A DNA stretch of 64,000 nucleotides from Acidocella aromatica. GTDB taxonomy: Bacteria; Pseudomonadota; Alphaproteobacteria; Acetobacterales; Acetobacteraceae. Made by a program: the position numbers and the translations under genes. Shown in pieces: positions 41,892 to 53,976 of the stretch. Below the pieces are notes generated by a model. The model had not been told where the DNA came from, ran no database searches, and was given only the letters and a program-made list of their open reading frames with translations. Location of the stretch: the NCBI RefSeq assembly GCF_014201825.1, contig NZ_JACHFJ010000005.1, forward strand, positions 62,001 through 126,000. Direction: 5' to 3'. Numbering within the stretch: position 1 is the stretch's first letter; each line of letters starts with the position of its first letter.

Positions 41892-42296
41892 TTACGGCGT
41901 AATACCAATCCCGCCAGGGGTGATGACGATGGACGGCACGGGCGCGACCACAACGGGCGGTGGCGCGTAATACACCGGCGGCGGCGCGACCCAGACCGGC
42001 TGCGGGCCGTAATAGCCGTAACCGGGGCCCCAGCCGGGATACCAATGCCAGCCACGGTTGCCATCCCAATAGCCATGGCCATGCCAGTCGCGGTAACCCT
42101 CGCGGCCATCCCAATGTCCATGGCCACCGTCACCGCCGTGCCAGCCACCACCGTCTCCACCATGCCAGCCACCACCATCGCCGCCATGCCAGCCACCGCC
42201 GTCGTGGTCATGCCATTCCTGGGCAAAAGCCGGGGCGGCGCTAAAACCCAGCACAGCGGCAAACGCCGCGGCGCCGAGCAGAGATTTAAGCTTCAT
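41892..42296 (-). CDS. Secreted Gly/Trp/His-rich protein with octapeptide repeats
   Basis: Start ATG 42296 gives 134 residues. Signal peptide MKLKSLLGAAAFAAVLGFSA to ~AFA25. Residues 33-56 are three copies of GGGWHGGD, followed by GGHGHWDG. A Gly/Tyr/Trp stretch (GWHWYPGWGPGYGYYGP) and a Pro/Val/Tyr-rich tail (PPPVYYAPPPVVV) with VITPGGIGITP follow. The tail resembles short alphaproteobacterial envelope proteins. The His/Trp repeats may bind metal (Cu, Ni or Zn), which is inference. No partner gene is recognisable. Confidence 0.82.
   Translation of the reverse strand: MKLKSLLGAAAFAAVLGFSAAPAFAQEWHDHDGGGWHGGDGGGWHGGDGGGWHGGDGGHGHWDGREGYRDWHGHGYWDGNRGWHWYPGWGPGYGYYGPQPVWVAPPPVYYAPPPVVVAPVPSIVITPGGIGITP
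42129..42200 (-). repeat. Three 24-bp tandem repeats inside the Gly/Trp/His-rich gene
   Basis: Each unit encodes GGGWHGGD. The units differ at a few third positions, so the array is not brand new. Confidence 0.85.
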
Positions 42297-42502
42297 GGGT
42301 GGAAACCCCTCCAATTCGATAATCCAGACATCGTCATTGCCCGAGGCGAGACCGGGGCGGAAGCAGGGCTAAAACATGGCATGCCAAAATTTAATTATAT
42401 TTATTAAAATCATAAGGCTAAGTAAAAAACCTGTTGCGCAACGGTTCGCGTTCGGCCAACAATCAGCGGCGTCCAACTTCCTATCGCGGTCAAGGGTTTA
42501 TC

Positions 42503-42826
42503 GTGCAGCGCCTCATAAAGTATCGTCTCCGCGCCATCATCGCCCCAGCCGTGTTCCTGGGCATTACCTATTACTTCGGCTGGAACGCGATTCACGGCAA
42601 AAGTGGGCTGGAGGCACAGCAGGTGCAGAAGACCGAGCTGGCCCAGGCCACGGCGCAATACCAGACCGTGCATGCCGAGCGTCAGGCCTGGCAGACGAAG
42701 ATCGCGGATCTCTCCGGCCAGTCTATCCACCCGGACATGCTGGATGAGCAGGCGCGCGCGGTGCTGAACCTCGCTGATCCTGGCGATATCGTGATCGACC
42801 TCTCCACCGGCCGCGCCGCCGAATAA
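42503..42826 (+). CDS. ftsB: Septum formation initiator (FtsB/DivIC) family protein
   Basis: 107 residues from GTG 42503 (MQRLIKYRLRAIIAPAVFLG), with CAAGGG ~8 nt upstream; ATG 42434 would add a basic leader not usual in the family. One membrane helix (~12-30), then YFGWNAIHGKSGLEAQ and a coiled coil (~40-75), ending with DEQARAVLNLADPGDIVI. This size and the pattern GLxA fit FtsB/DivIC. The position just before pdhA is the standard alphaproteobacterial context. Confidence 0.85.
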   Translation: MQRLIKYRLRAIIAPAVFLGITYYFGWNAIHGKSGLEAQQVQKTELAQATAQYQTVHAERQAWQTKIADLSGQSIHPDMLDEQARAVLNLADPGDIVIDLSTGRAAE

Positions 42827-42926
42827 TCAGTTTATTTTCGCAAAAGAGCGGAATGATGCGTGCGAGGCTGGCGCTTTGCACGCAATTTTGTTTCGCGCCT
42901 GTTTTTACCCCCTACGCAGAATGGCT

Positions 42927-42959
42927 AAATTAACCAAATTATGGTTAATTTGATTTTTT
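42927..42959 (+). terminator. AT-rich inverted repeat between ftsB and pdhA, terminator or operator
   Basis: AAATTAACCA (42927-42936) and TGGTTAATTT (42942-42951), loop AATTA, followed by GATTTTTT. The T-tract fits a terminator for ftsB. The AT-rich, symmetric core could instead be an operator upstream of the pdh operon. Confidence 0.55.
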
Positions 42960-43060
42960 GCAGCGCAACAAGGCGGGTTTGGCAATTCGCTCTTTGCGCG
43001 GCGCAAAAATCTTGGCATAGGCGGCTTTAGATAAACTGTGCCAAAGGGAGCCCCCAGGAC

Positions 43061-44071
43061 ATGGCCGCAAGTCCCGAGAGAAGCCGCAAACCCCGCAAGA
43101 ACGCTGAGTCGATGGACCGCGACGAGCTGCTCGCCGCTTATGGAAACATGCTGCTGATCCGCCGCTTTGAGGAAAAAGCCGGACAGCTTTACGGCATGGG
43201 CCTGATCGCCGGGTTCTGCCACCTGTATATCGGCCAGGAGGCCGTGGTGGTGGGCATGCAGCATTGTATCGGCGAGGGGGATGAGGTCATCACCTCCTAC
43301 CGCGACCACGGCCACATGCTGGCCTGCGGCATGGACCCGAAAGGCGTGATGGCCGAGCTCACGGGCCGCATCGGCGGGTACTCCAAGGGCAAGGGCGGCT
43401 CCATGCACATGTTCAGCAAGGAGAAGGGCTTCTTCGGCGGACATGGCATCGTTGGCGCGCAGGTCTCGCTGGGCACCGGCCTCGGCTTCTCCAACTGGTA
43501 TCGCGAGAATGACCGCGTCTCCCTCACCTATTTCGGCGAGGGCGCGGCCAACCAGGGCCAGGTTTACGAGAGCTTCAACCTGGCCAACCTGCTCAAGCTG
43601 CCGGTGGTGTTCGTTATCGAGAACAACCACTACGCCATGGGCACCTCGGTCGAGCGCGCCTCCGCCTCGCGCGATCTTTCGCTCAACGGCGTGCCCTGGG
43701 GCATGCCCAGCCTCTCGGTGGACGGCATGGACGTGCTGGCCGTGAAGGAAGCCGGCGCCGAGGCCGTGGCGCATTGCCGCGCGGGCAAGGGGCCGTTCCT
43801 GCTGGAGATGAAGACCTACCGCTATCGCGGGCACTCGATGTCCGACCCGGCGAAGTACCGCACCCGCGAGGAAGTGCAGCGCATGCGCGCCGAACACGAC
43901 TGCCTGGACGCCGCCAAGGCCAAGCTGCTGACGCTGGGCATTACCGAGGCGGAGCTGAAGAAACTCGACGATGACGTGAAGGTCCGGGTGCAGGAGGCGG
44001 CGGATTTCTCGCAGACCTCGCCGGAGCCGAATCCGTCCGAACTATATACCGATGTGCTGGTGGAGGGCTGA
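43061..44071 (+). CDS. pdhA: Pyruvate dehydrogenase E1 component, alpha subunit
   Basis: 336 residues. RRFEEKAGQLYGMGLIAGFCHLYIGQEAVVVG, SYRDHGHMLACG, GKGGSMHMF, the TPP motif GEGAANQGQVYESFNLANLLKLPVVFVIENN, and the phospho-loop-like YRYRGHSMSDPAKYRTREE. Decarboxylates pyruvate with PdhB. First gene of pdhA-pdhB-pdhC-lpd-lipA. PdhB starts 6 bp after its stop. Confidence 0.97.
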   Translation: MAASPERSRKPRKNAESMDRDELLAAYGNMLLIRRFEEKAGQLYGMGLIAGFCHLYIGQEAVVVGMQHCIGEGDEVITSYRDHGHMLACGMDPKGVMAELTGRIGGYSKGKGGSMHMFSKEKGFFGGHGIVGAQVSLGTGLGFSNWYRENDRVSLTYFGEGAANQGQVYESFNLANLLKLPVVFVIENNHYAMGTSVERASASRDLSLNGVPWGMPSLSVDGMDVLAVKEAGAEAVAHCRAGKGPFLLEMKTYRYRGHSMSDPAKYRTREEVQRMRAEHDCLDAAKAKLLTLGITEAELKKLDDDVKVRVQEAADFSQTSPEPNPSELYTDVLVEG

Positions 44072-44077
44072 GCCAAA

Positions 44078-45415
<1,338 letters not shown>

Positions 45416-45430
45416 GCAAGGGAGGCGCAA

Positions 45431-46708
45431 ATGGCCATTAACATTCTGATGCCCGCTCTGTCGCCGACCATGACGGAGGGCAAGCTCGCCAAGTGGCTGA
45501 AGCATGAGGGCGACGAGGTGAAATCCGGCGACGTGCTGGCCGAGATCGAAACCGACAAGGCGACCATGGAAGTGGAAGCTGTTGATGAGGGGTTCATCGG
45601 CAAGATCTTGGTGCCCGAGGGGACCGAGGGGGTGGCCGTGAACGCGGTGATCGCCATCCTCACCGCCACCAAGGGCGAGGCGCTGGACGCGCCCGCCGCC
45701 CCTGCCCCGGCCCCCGTGGCGGCTCCGGTTCCCGTGGCTGCCGCTCCGGCTCCGGCCGCCGCTCCCGTGGCGGTGGCGCATGGCGAGCGCGTGTTCGCCT
45801 CGCCGCTGGCCAAGCGCATCGCCAAGCAGGCGGGCATTGATCTGGCCAGCGTGAAGGGCACCGGCCCTGGCGGGCGGATTGTGAAGGCGGATCTGGCGGG
45901 CGCACCGGCGCACGCTCCGGCTCCCGTGGCCGTAGCGGCCCCTGCCCCGGTTGCGGCGGCGCCTGCTCCCGCAGCGCCCAAGCCCGCCGCCCCCGCGCCG
46001 GTCATCACCGCGCCGCACACCAAGCTTCCGAACTCGACGATGCGCAAGGTCATCGCCAAGCGCCTCTCGGAATCCAAGCAGACCGTCCCGCATTTCTACC
46101 TCACGGTGAACATCGAGCTGGACAAGCTGCTGGAGCTGCGCGCCGAGCTGAACGCCAAGTCGCCGAAGGACGGCCCGGGCGCGTTCAAGCTCTCGGTTAA
46201 CGACCTCATCATCAAGGCCTGCGGCGTGGCGCTGAAGCGGCACCCGGGGGTGAATGCTTCCTGGACCGACGAGGCGATCATTCAATACGACGAGGTGGAT
46301 ATTTCCATCGCCGTCGCCATCCCGGATGGGCTCATCACCCCGATCGTGAAGGGTGCCGACCGGCTGGGTCTCGCCGCCATTTCCAACACGATGAAGGATC
46401 TCGGCGCGCGGGCCAAGGCGGGCAAGCTGAAGCCCGAGGAGTTCCAGGGCGGCGGGTTCTCCATCTCCAACCTGGGCATGTTCGGCATCTCCGAGTTCTC
46501 GGCCATCATCAACCCGCCGCAGGCCGCCATTCTGGCCGTGGGTGCTGGTGAGCGCCGCCCGGTGGTGAAGGGCGATGCCATCGTGCCCGCCACGGTGATG
46601 AGCGCCACACTCTCGGTCGATCACCGCGTCATCGACGGTGCGCTGGGCGCGCAATTCCTCGCCACGCTGAAGGGGCTGATCGAAGAACCCCTGAGCCTGC
46701 TTCTTTAA
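45431..46708 (+). CDS. pdhC: Dihydrolipoamide acetyltransferase (E2) of pyruvate dehydrogenase
   Basis: 425 residues. One lipoyl domain (~1-80, [16 protein letters not shown]), Ala/Pro linker, peripheral subunit-binding domain ([33 protein letters not shown]), second linker, and acetyltransferase domain ending with the catalytic [16 protein letters not shown]. The lipoyl domain is nearly identical to that of PdhB, pointing to duplication or gene conversion. GGAGGCGCAA precedes the ATG. Confidence 0.96.
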   Translation: MAINILMPALSPTMTEGKLAKWLKHEGDEVKSGDVLAEIETDKATMEVEAVDEGFIGKILVPEGTEGVAVNAVIAILTATKGEALDAPAAPAPAPVAAPVPVAAAPAPAAAPVAVAHGERVFASPLAKRIAKQAGIDLASVKGTGPGGRIVKADLAGAPAHAPAPVAVAAPAPVAAAPAPAAPKPAAPAPVITAPHTKLPNSTMRKVIAKRLSESKQTVPHFYLTVNIELDKLLELRAELNAKSPKDGPGAFKLSVNDLIIKACGVALKRHPGVNASWTDEAIIQYDEVDISIAVAIPDGLITPIVKGADRLGLAAISNTMKDLGARAKAGKLKPEEFQGGGFSISNLGMFGISEFSAIINPPQAAILAVGAGERRPVVKGDAIVPATVMSATLSVDHRVIDGALGAQFLATLKGLIEEPLSLLL

Positions 46709-46723
46709 CCGGAGGAACCGGAA

Positions 46724-48118
46724 ATGGCTGACAATTTTGACCTGATCGTCGTTGGCGGCGGGCCGGGCGGCTATGTCGCGGCCATCCGCGCCGCGCAGCT
46801 GAAGATGAAGGTGGCCGTGGTCGAGGCCAAGCATCTGGGCGGCATCTGCCTCAACTGGGGATGCATCCCCACCAAGGCCCTGCTGCGCTCGGCCGAAGTG
46901 AAGCATATGCTCGACCATCTGCCGGAATTCGGTTTCTCGGCCGAGAATGTGAAGGTGGATTTGGGCAAGATCGTCGCGCGGTCGCGCGGGGTCTCCAAGC
47001 AGCTTTCGGGCGGCATCGCCCACCTGCTGAAGAAGAACAAGGTGACCGTGTATGACGGTTACGGCAGGCTGATGGGCGGTGGGAATCTCGCCGTCAACCG
47101 CGACGGCAAGCCCGTGGCCATGCTGCATGCGCCGCATATCATCCTGGCCACCGGGGCGCGGCCCCGGCAGATTCCGGGGCTGGAAGTCGATGGCAAGCAA
47201 ATCATCTCGTATTTCGAGGCGATGGTGCCGGAGACCCTGCCGAAATCCCTGCTCATCATGGGCTCGGGGGCGATCGGCGTGGAATTCGCGAGCTTCTACC
47301 GCGCTTTGGGCACGGAGGTGACCATCGTGGAGATGCTGGACCGCATCCTGCCGGTTGAGGATGCGGAGATCTCGGGCATCGCACGGAAATCCTTCGAGAA
47401 GCAGGGGATGAAGATCCTTACCTCCGCCGTGGTGAAGAAGGCCGAGAAGGGGCCGGCTTCGGTGAAGGTGACAGTCGAGGTTGGCGGCAAGGAGCAGGTG
47501 TTCGAGGTCGAGAAGGTGATCTCGGCGGTCGGCATCGTCGGCAATGTCGAGAATATCGGCCTTGAGGACACTAAGGTGAAGGTGGAGCGCACCCATGTGG
47601 TGGTGGACGGCTTCGGCCGCACCGGGGAGCCGGGCGTGTATGCCATTGGCGACCTCGCCGGGCCGCCCTGGCTGGCGCATAAGGCCAGCCATGAAGGTGT
47701 GGTCTGCGTTGAGGCGATTGCAGGGCTCAACCCGCATCCATTCGAGACCTGGAACATCCCCGGCTGCACCTATGCCCGGCCGCAAGTGGCCAGCGTGGGG
47801 CTGACCGAGGCCAAGGCTAAGGAGGCGGGGCATGAAATCCGCGTCGGCCGGTTCCCGTTCATCGGCAATGGTAAAGCGATTGCGCTTGGCGAACCCGAAG
47901 GTTTGATCAAGACAATCTTCGACGCCAAGACCGGCGCGCTGCTCGGCGCGCATATGGTGGGCGCCGAGGTGACGGAAATGATCCAAGGCTATGTGATCGC
48001 CCGGCAGTTGGAGACCACGGAGGAGGAGCTGATGCATACCATCTTCCCCCACCCCACGATCTCGGAAGCCATGCACGAATCTGTGCTTGACGCCTACGGC
48101 CGGGCCATACACTTCTAG
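46724..48118 (+). CDS. lpd: Dihydrolipoamide dehydrogenase (E3)
   Basis: 464 residues, FAD flavoprotein. [18 protein letters not shown] (FAD), redox disulfide [19 protein letters not shown] motif [38 protein letters not shown], and the C-terminal His-Glu pair [15 protein letters not shown]. Reoxidises lipoyl groups of PdhB/PdhC. GGAGG lies ~9 nt before the ATG. Confidence 0.97.
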   Translation: MADNFDLIVVGGGPGGYVAAIRAAQLKMKVAVVEAKHLGGICLNWGCIPTKALLRSAEVKHMLDHLPEFGFSAENVKVDLGKIVARSRGVSKQLSGGIAHLLKKNKVTVYDGYGRLMGGGNLAVNRDGKPVAMLHAPHIILATGARPRQIPGLEVDGKQIISYFEAMVPETLPKSLLIMGSGAIGVEFASFYRALGTEVTIVEMLDRILPVEDAEISGIARKSFEKQGMKILTSAVVKKAEKGPASVKVTVEVGGKEQVFEVEKVISAVGIVGNVENIGLEDTKVKVERTHVVVDGFGRTGEPGVYAIGDLAGPPWLAHKASHEGVVCVEAIAGLNPHPFETWNIPGCTYARPQVASVGLTEAKAKEAGHEIRVGRFPFIGNGKAIALGEPEGLIKTIFDAKTGALLGAHMVGAEVTEMIQGYVIARQLETTEEELMHTIFPHPTISEAMHESVLDAYGRAIHF

Positions 48119-48122
48119 CCTC

Positions 48123-49073
48123 ATGGCCACACGCATCGAAATCGACCACCGGGTCCGGCACCCTGAGAAACAAGGGCGGCCGGACAATCCGATCAGCCGG
48201 AAACCGGCCTGGATCCGGGTGAAGGCGCCCACCAGCGCCGTGTATCAGGAGACCCGCGAGCTGATGCGGGAGAAGAAACTCGCCACGGTGTGCGAGGAGG
48301 CCGCCTGCCCGAATATCGGAGAGTGCTGGTCCCAGCGCCACGCCACCATGATGATCATGGGCGAGATCTGCACCCGCGCCTGCTCCTTCTGCAACGTGTC
48401 CACCGGCCTGCCCGCCCCGCTGGATGCCGATGAGCCACGCCGCGTGGCCGAGGCCGTGGCCAAGCTGAAGCTGCGCCATGTGGTCATCACCTCGGTGGAC
48501 CGCGACGACGTGCCCGATGGCGGCGCCGCGCATTTCGCCGCCGTGATCGCCGCCGTGCGCGAGGCCGCCCCCGGCGTGACGGTGGAGATCCTCACCCCGG
48601 ACTTCCTGCGCAAGCCGGGTTCGGTGGGCGTGGTGGTGGCGGCCAAGCCGGATGTATTCAACCATAATCTGGAGACCGTGCCCCGGCTGTACCCGACCAT
48701 CCGGCCCGGTGCGCGCTACTACCAGAGCCTGCGGCTGCTGGATGAGGTGAAGCGGATCGACCCGTCGATCTTCACCAAATCCGGGCTGATGGTGGGCTTG
48801 GGCGAGACCAAGTCGGAAATCGGCCAGGTGATGGATGATCTGCGCATCGCGGATGTGGATTTCCTGACCATTGGGCAGTACCTCCAGCCGACCGTGAAGC
48901 ATGCGGCGGTGGACCGCTTCGTGACGCCGGAGGAATTCGAGGAACTGGCCAGCATGGCCCGCGCCAAGGGGTTCCTCCAGGTTTCGGCAACGCCGCTCAC
49001 CCGCTCCTCCTACCATGCGGATTCGGATTTCGCGGCCCTGCGCGAAGCGCGGGCAAGGCAGCTTGTGGCGTGA
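48123..49073 (+). CDS. lipA: Lipoyl synthase
   Basis: Start ATG 48123 gives 316 residues. N-terminal cluster [13 protein letters not shown] (CxxxxCxxxxxC) and radical-SAM motif [10 protein letters not shown] (CxxxCxxC) are complete, with C-terminal TRSSYHAD holding the RSSYH motif. Inserts sulfur into octanoyl groups, here serving the lipoyl domains of PdhB and PdhC upstream. Confidence 0.97.
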   Translation: MATRIEIDHRVRHPEKQGRPDNPISRKPAWIRVKAPTSAVYQETRELMREKKLATVCEEAACPNIGECWSQRHATMMIMGEICTRACSFCNVSTGLPAPLDADEPRRVAEAVAKLKLRHVVITSVDRDDVPDGGAAHFAAVIAAVREAAPGVTVEILTPDFLRKPGSVGVVVAAKPDVFNHNLETVPRLYPTIRPGARYYQSLRLLDEVKRIDPSIFTKSGLMVGLGETKSEIGQVMDDLRIADVDFLTIGQYLQPTVKHAAVDRFVTPEEFEELASMARAKGFLQVSATPLTRSSYHADSDFAALREARARQLVA

Positions 49074-49561
49074 CCAAGTACTCCGAACAAAAGCTGGTGC
49101 CGTACACCCCGGCCCAGCTCCACGCTTTGGTGGCCGACGTGGCCAAGTACCCGCAATTCCTGCCTTGGTGCGTGGGGGCGCGGGTACGCAGCCATGTGGG
49201 GCATGAAATGGTGGCGGATCTGACCATCGGGTTCGGCCCGCTCCGCGAGAGCTTCACCTCCCGCGTGCTGTTCTTGCCCCCGGCGCCGGACGGGGCGCGG
49301 GCGATTCGCGTGCAGTACGAGAAGGGGCCGTTCAAGTATTTGCATAATAGCTGGGATTTCGCCCCGCACCCGGATGGCTGCGTGGTGGATTTCTTCGTGG
49401 ATTTCGAGTTCCGCAGCTTTGTGCTGCAAAAGGCCATCGGCGCAGTGTTCACCGAGGCGGTGCGCATGATGGTGAACGCCTTCCTCAAGCGCGCACAGAC
49501 CGTTTACGGCCCCCCGGCATTGACGGCATCGGCTAGCCCGGCGCCGAACGCGGCGGCCTGA
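49070..49561 (+). CDS. COQ10/RatA-type START-domain protein (ubiquinone-binding)
   Basis: 163 residues from GTG 49070, overlapping the lipA stop by 4 bp (GTGA). [36 protein letters not shown] is the family start, and [29 protein letters not shown] follows. Homologues bind coenzyme Q and support respiration; the RatA toxin label is less likely. It is the usual last gene of this operon. Confidence 0.92.
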   Translation: MTKYSEQKLVPYTPAQLHALVADVAKYPQFLPWCVGARVRSHVGHEMVADLTIGFGPLRESFTSRVLFLPPAPDGARAIRVQYEKGPFKYLHNSWDFAPHPDGCVVDFFVDFEFRSFVLQKAIGAVFTEAVRMMVNAFLKRAQTVYGPPALTASASPAPNAAA

Positions 49562-49570
49562 GCCACCACC

Positions 49571-50287
49571 TCAATCGATCCAGACCAGCCTATGATAGTC
49601 GAATGATTGCGGCGTGTCCGGCTTGATTACGTAGAAAAACGGCGAGAGGTCGAAATCCCGCGGGGTGAATAGCCCGGTGTTGTAAATATGGAAGACCTCC
49701 GCCGCCTTGCGCGCCACCGCCGGAACAGTTGAAGGACCGGGGATTTCTGGCAGGATTGGGTAACCCACCATTTGGAAGCACTCGGCGACCAGGGTGGAGC
49801 AGATGGCGCGGGTCGGGTCGGCTGACCCGAGCGCGATGGCCCGGCGCCGCCAAGCGCGGGGCACCGGCAGCGGTACCATGTAGCGTGCCAGGTCGAACAC
49901 GTGTTTCAGGTCGTATTGCCCCCCCAAGCGCGAGACGGCGTGAGCGATGATCTTGTCCGCATCCTCGTCTGTTAGATTGATCGGCCGGCAGATGCGCACA
50001 TGGTACGGAACAAGCTCGTCCAGCTTGAAGCTGCGCACACCCTCGATGATATCCGCCTCGATGCATTCGCCCCCGCCGGCATAAAGCGCGGCGTGCGACC
50101 AGGTGGACTGGGTGAGATATTTTATGACGGTGGAAATCCGCAGATGTCCCTCCACCAGAATCACATCCGCCGGGCGCAACACATGGCGCAGTGTATGGAG
50201 ATTTACCGGAAGCGCGGGCTCGACCGGTACCCGCTTAGTGAGAAACCGCGCGATGGCGCCGCCAATGAAGCGCCGCAGCCTGTTCAT
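49571..50287 (-). CDS. YiiX/YebB-like permuted NlpC/P60 cysteine hydrolase
   Basis: 238 residues. [43 protein letters not shown] carries the catalytic His of circularly permuted NlpC/P60 proteins. [20 protein letters not shown] carries the nucleophilic Cys, here after the His as expected for permutation. Likely an amidase or peptidase acting at a membrane or wall substrate; unknown. The start overlaps the uvrA stop by 4 bp. Confidence 0.85.
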   Translation of the reverse strand: MNRLRRFIGGAIARFLTKRVPVEPALPVNLHTLRHVLRPADVILVEGHLRISTVIKYLTQSTWSHAALYAGGGECIEADIIEGVRSFKLDELVPYHVRICRPINLTDEDADKIIAHAVSRLGGQYDLKHVFDLARYMVPLPVPRAWRRRAIALGSADPTRAICSTLVAECFQMVGYPILPEIPGPSTVPAVARKAAEVFHIYNTGLFTPRDFDLSPFFYVIKPDTPQSFDYHRLVWID

Positions 50288-53145
50288 CCGGCCTTCTTCC
50301 GCGCCTTTGCCGGCTTGAGCAGCGGTTTGAGGAAACGCCCGGTATAGCTCTCCTCCGTCTGCGCGATCTGCTCCGGCGTGCCGGTGGCGATGATACGTCC
50401 GCCCCCTGCCCCGCCTTCCGGTCCAATATCGATGATATGGTCGGCGGTTTTGATCACCTCGAGATTATGCTCGATGACCACGATGGAATTGCCCGTATCC
50501 ACCAGCGCGTGCAGCACCTCCAGCAGCTTGCGCGTATCCTCGAAATGCAGGCCGGTGGTGGGTTCATCGAGAATATACAGCGTGCGGCCGGTGGCGCGGC
50601 GCGCCAGTTCCTTGGCTAGTTTGATGCGCTGCGCCTCGCCGCCCGAAAGCGTGGTGGCCTGCTGGCCGAGCTTGATATAGCCCAAGCCCACGCGCGCCAG
50701 GATGCTCAGGCGGTCATGGATTTTGGGCACGGCGGCGAAGAAGGGCAGCGCCTCGTCCACCGACATGTCCAGCACATCGGCGATGGATTTGTTGCGGAAC
50801 TTCACCTCCAGCGTCTCGCGGTTGTAGCGCTTGCCCTTGCAGGTGTCGCAGGTGACGAAGACATCCGGCAGGAAGTGCATCTCGATCTTCAGCACGCCGT
50901 CGCCCTGGCAGGCCTCGCAGCGCCCGCCTTTGACGTTGAAGGAGAAGCGGCCCGGCTTGTAGCCGCGCGCACGGGACTCCGGCATCTCGGCGAACCAGTC
51001 GCGGATGGGGGCGAAGAGGTCCGTGTAGGTGGCGGGGTTGGAGCGCGGGGTGCGACCGATGGGGGATTGGTCGATGTCGATGATCTTGTCGAGTTGTTCG
51101 AGCCCCTCGATGCGCTCATGCGGGGCGGGGACTTCGCCCGAGCCCATCAGGCGGCGGGAGATGGCTTTGTAGAGCGTGTCGATCACCAGCGTGGATTTGC
51201 CTCCGCCGGAGACGCCGGTGACACAGGTGAACACGCCGAGCGGGAATTCGGCGGTGACGTTTTTCAAATTATTGCCACGCGCGCCGACGATCTTCACCGC
51301 CCGCCCCTTTTGCAGCGGGCGGCGGGTGGGCACGGGGATGGAGCGGCGGCCGGAGAGGTAATCGCCAGTGATGGATTTCGGGTTGGCCTCGACTTCGTTC
51401 GGCGTGCCCTGGGCGATGACATGGCCGCCATTCACGCCAGCGCCGGGCCCCATATCGATGAGATGGTCGGCGGCGCGGATGGCGTCTTCGTCGTGCTCGA
51501 CCACCAGCACGGTGTTGCCGAGGTTTTTTAGCCGGTTGAGCGTGCCGAGCAGGCGTTCATTATCGCGCTGGTGCAGACCGATGCTGGGTTCGTCCAGCAC
51601 GTAGAGCACGCCGGTGAGGCCGGAGCCGATCTGCGAGGCGAGGCGGATGCGCTGGCTCTCGCCGCCCGAGAGGGTGGCCGAGCCGCGTGCGAGGGTAAGG
51701 TAGTTGAGGCCGACATCGAGCAGGAATTGCAGGCGGTCGTGGATTTCGCGCAGGATTCGCCTTGCGATTTCCAGGCGCTGCGGGGTGAGCGTGTCGGCCA
51801 CCGTGTCGAACCACGCCTTGGCGTTGTCGATGGACATTTCCGCCACTTCGGCGAGGTTCTTGCCCGCCACCTTCACGGCCAGCGCCTCGGGCTTGAGGCG
51901 TGCGCCGTGGCAGGTGCCGCAGGGGCGCTCGGCGTGGTAGCGGGAGAGTTCCTCGCGCACCCAGGCGGAGTCGGTCTCCTTCAGCCGGCGTTCCAGATTG
52001 CGGATCACGCCCTCGAACGGTTTGGTGACGGTGTAGGCGCGGGCTGAGTCCTTATAGGTGAATTTCACCTCGTCCTTGGTGCCGTAGAGGAGTTTCTCGC
52101 GCACATCCTCGGGCAGTTTTTCCCAGGGCGTGGTCATGCGGATGCCGAAATGCTTGGCGAGCGAGGCGAGCGTCTGGTCGTAATAGGGCGATTGCACGCC
52201 GGACCAGGGGGCGATGGCGTTATTGTCCAGCGCGCGCTGCTCGTCTGGCACCACCAGATGCGGGTCGAAATAGATCTCGTGGCCCAGACCGTCGCAGACT
52301 GGGCAGGCGCCGTGTGGGGAGTTGAAGGAGAACAGGCGAGGCTCGATCTCCTCGATGGTGAAGCCGGAGACAGGGCAGGCGAAGCGGGCGGAGAACACGG
52401 TGCGCTCGCCGGTATCGGCGTCCTCGGCGTAGACGATGCCGTCGGTGAGGCCCAAAGCGGTCTCGAAAGAATCGGCGAGGCGCTGCTCGATGCCGGGTTT
52501 GACCACCACGCGGTCCACCACTGCCTCGATCTCGTGTTTCAGCTTCTTGTTCAGCGTGGGAGCCTGGTCCAGCTCGTAGAGCTTGCCGTCGATCTTGGCG
52601 CGGGTGAAGCCCTTGCGCTGGAGCTCGGCAAGTTCCTTCTTGTACTCGCCCTTGCGGTCGCGGATCACGGGGGCCAGCAGCAGCAGGCGCGTGCCCTCCT
52701 TCATCGCCAGCACGCGGTCCACCATCTGGCTCACCGTCTGGGCCTCGATGGGCAGGCCGGTGGCGGGGGAGTACGGCACGCCCGCGCGCGCCCAGAGCAG
52801 ACGCATATAGTCGTGGATTTCCGTCACCGTGCCGACGGTGGAGCGCGGGTTCTTGGAGGTGGTTTTCTGCTCGATGGAGATGGCGGGGGACAGGCCCTCG
52901 ATGGAATCGACATCGGGCTTGCCCATCAGCTCCAGGAACTGGCGGGCATAGGCGGAGAGGCTCTCCACATAACGGCGCTGGCCTTCGGCATAGATGGTAT
53001 CGAACGCCAGGGAGGATTTGCCCGAGCCGGAGAGGCCGGTGATGACGGTGAGCTGCTCGCGGGGGATCTGGATGTCGATATTCTTAAGATTATGCTCACG
53101 CGCGCCGCGAACTGTGATGAACCCGGCACCTTTGTCTTCCGCCAT
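50284..53145 (-). CDS. uvrA: Excinuclease ABC subunit A
   Basis: I use ATG 53145 ([22 protein letters not shown]), 953 residues; the longer ORF start would cover the LexA site. Two ABC ATPase halves: [34 protein letters not shown] and [17 protein letters not shown], signatures [16 protein letters not shown] and [16 protein letters not shown], zinc fingers CPVCDGLG and CEACQGDGV...CDTCKGKRY. Damage recognition in nucleotide excision repair. Divergent from ssb across a LexA box. Confidence 0.97.
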   Translation of the reverse strand: MAEDKGAGFITVRGAREHNLKNIDIQIPREQLTVITGLSGSGKSSLAFDTIYAEGQRRYVESLSAYARQFLELMGKPDVDSIEGLSPAISIEQKTTSKNPRSTVGTVTEIHDYMRLLWARAGVPYSPATGLPIEAQTVSQMVDRVLAMKEGTRLLLLAPVIRDRKGEYKKELAELQRKGFTRAKIDGKLYELDQAPTLNKKLKHEIEAVVDRVVVKPGIEQRLADSFETALGLTDGIVYAEDADTGERTVFSARFACPVSGFTIEEIEPRLFSFNSPHGACPVCDGLGHEIYFDPHLVVPDEQRALDNNAIAPWSGVQSPYYDQTLASLAKHFGIRMTTPWEKLPEDVREKLLYGTKDEVKFTYKDSARAYTVTKPFEGVIRNLERRLKETDSAWVREELSRYHAERPCGTCHGARLKPEALAVKVAGKNLAEVAEMSIDNAKAWFDTVADTLTPQRLEIARRILREIHDRLQFLLDVGLNYLTLARGSATLSGGESQRIRLASQIGSGLTGVLYVLDEPSIGLHQRDNERLLGTLNRLKNLGNTVLVVEHDEDAIRAADHLIDMGPGAGVNGGHVIAQGTPNEVEANPKSITGDYLSGRRSIPVPTRRPLQKGRAVKIVGARGNNLKNVTAEFPLGVFTCVTGVSGGGKSTLVIDTLYKAISRRLMGSGEVPAPHERIEGLEQLDKIIDIDQSPIGRTPRSNPATYTDLFAPIRDWFAEMPESRARGYKPGRFSFNVKGGRCEACQGDGVLKIEMHFLPDVFVTCDTCKGKRYNRETLEVKFRNKSIADVLDMSVDEALPFFAAVPKIHDRLSILARVGLGYIKLGQQATTLSGGEAQRIKLAKELARRATGRTLYILDEPTTGLHFEDTRKLLEVLHALVDTGNSIVVIEHNLEVIKTADHIIDIGPEGGAGGGRIIATGTPEQIAQTEESYTGRFLKPLLKPAKARKKAG

Positions 53146-53157
53146 GTCAGCCTCGAT

Positions 53158-53172
53158 GTTCCCGCAATGTTC
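53158..53172. promoter_or_regulatory. LexA (SOS) box of the alphaproteobacterial GTTC-N7-GTTC type
   Basis: GTTC-CCGCAAT-GTTC lies 13 bp upstream of the uvrA start and ~95 bp upstream of ssb. This exact direct-repeat layout is the known LexA operator of alphaproteobacteria, and uvrA-ssb is a classical divergent SOS pair. Confidence 0.88.
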
Positions 53173-53267
53173 TTGTAAGATAGGGATTTGCCCGGCATAA
53201 AGCAAATATGGTTAAGCGGCGCGGGATGCGTTAAGCTTGATGATGATTTTTGGTTTAGGAGATCCGC

Positions 53268-53762
53268 GTGGCCGGTAGTGTGAACAAGGTTATTCTGGTG
53301 GGCAATCTGGGCAAGGACCCGGAAGTCCGCAACGCGCAGTCGGGCCTGAAGATCGTGAATCTCACCGTCGCGACCTCCGACACCTGGAACGACAAGATGA
53401 GCGGCGAGCGCAAGGAACTCACCGAGTGGCACCGCGTCGTCATCATGAACGACCGTCTGGGCGAGGTGGCGGAGAAATATCTGCGCAAGGGCTCCAAGGT
53501 TTATCTCGAGGGCAAGCTGCAAACCCGTAAATGGACCGACCAGTCCGGCCAGGACCGCTACACCACCGAGATCATGCTCGGCCGCTTCGGCGGCGAGCTG
53601 GTGCTGCTGGATAAGGCCGGTGGCAATGCCGGCATGGGCGGCGGGGATGATTACGGCGCACCCGCGCCGCGCGCCGCCGCACCGGCCAAGGCCCCGGCCC
53701 GCGCCGTGGGCGGCTGGGACACGCGCCCGGGCAATGATCTGGACGACGAGATTCCGTTCTAA
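53268..53762 (+). CDS. ssb: Single-stranded DNA-binding protein
   Basis: 164 residues. OB fold ~5-112 ([73 protein letters not shown]), a Gly/Ala/Pro linker, and the acidic protein-interaction tip DDEIPF. Start is GTG 53268 behind TAGGAG. SOS-linked through the LexA box shared with uvrA. Confidence 0.97.
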   Translation: MAGSVNKVILVGNLGKDPEVRNAQSGLKIVNLTVATSDTWNDKMSGERKELTEWHRVVIMNDRLGEVAEKYLRKGSKVYLEGKLQTRKWTDQSGQDRYTTEIMLGRFGGELVLLDKAGGNAGMGGGDDYGAPAPRAAAPAKAPARAVGGWDTRPGNDLDDEIPF

Positions 53763-53792
53763 AATTCCTCTTACCGACAAGAGTTTTTGGGT

Positions 53793-53825
53793 GCCGCCTT
53801 TTTGCAAAAAGGCGGCATTCTTTTT
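53793..53825 (+). terminator. Rho-independent terminator of ssb
   Basis: Stem GCCGCCTTTTT/AAAAAGGCGGC (53793-53803, 53806-53816) followed by ATTCTTTTT. Confidence 0.88.
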
Positions 53826-53843
53826 GCCACGATAGGCGGCGGG

Positions 53844-53888
53844 TTTTACCGTTCTGGAAGCATGAGATGAGCGAACAACCGGGCTCAA
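53844..53888 (+). repeat. Degenerate copy of the mtnP leader and start, 5' of the lipocalin gene
   Basis: The segment with TTTTACCGTTCTGGAAGCAT and GAGATGAGCGA closely matches TTTTAGCGTTCTGGGAGCAT and CAGATGAGCGA at 54603-54633, the mtnP leader and first codons. Roughly 34 of 40 positions agree by eye. It forms a direct repeat around the lipocalin gene. The copied ATG leads to a short junk frame only. Confidence 0.75.
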
Positions 53889-53976
53889 GCCCATGCCGGC
53901 ATCGCCCCACCATGCAAGATGGTTGATCCAAAGCTGGGGAGCTTACGTATAAGCAGCATCAACCGGGAGAAACGGG

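Noticed and set aside
42129..42200. Short tandem array as CRISPR-like
   Set aside because: The 24-bp units are contiguous, without spacers, and encode an in-frame octapeptide.
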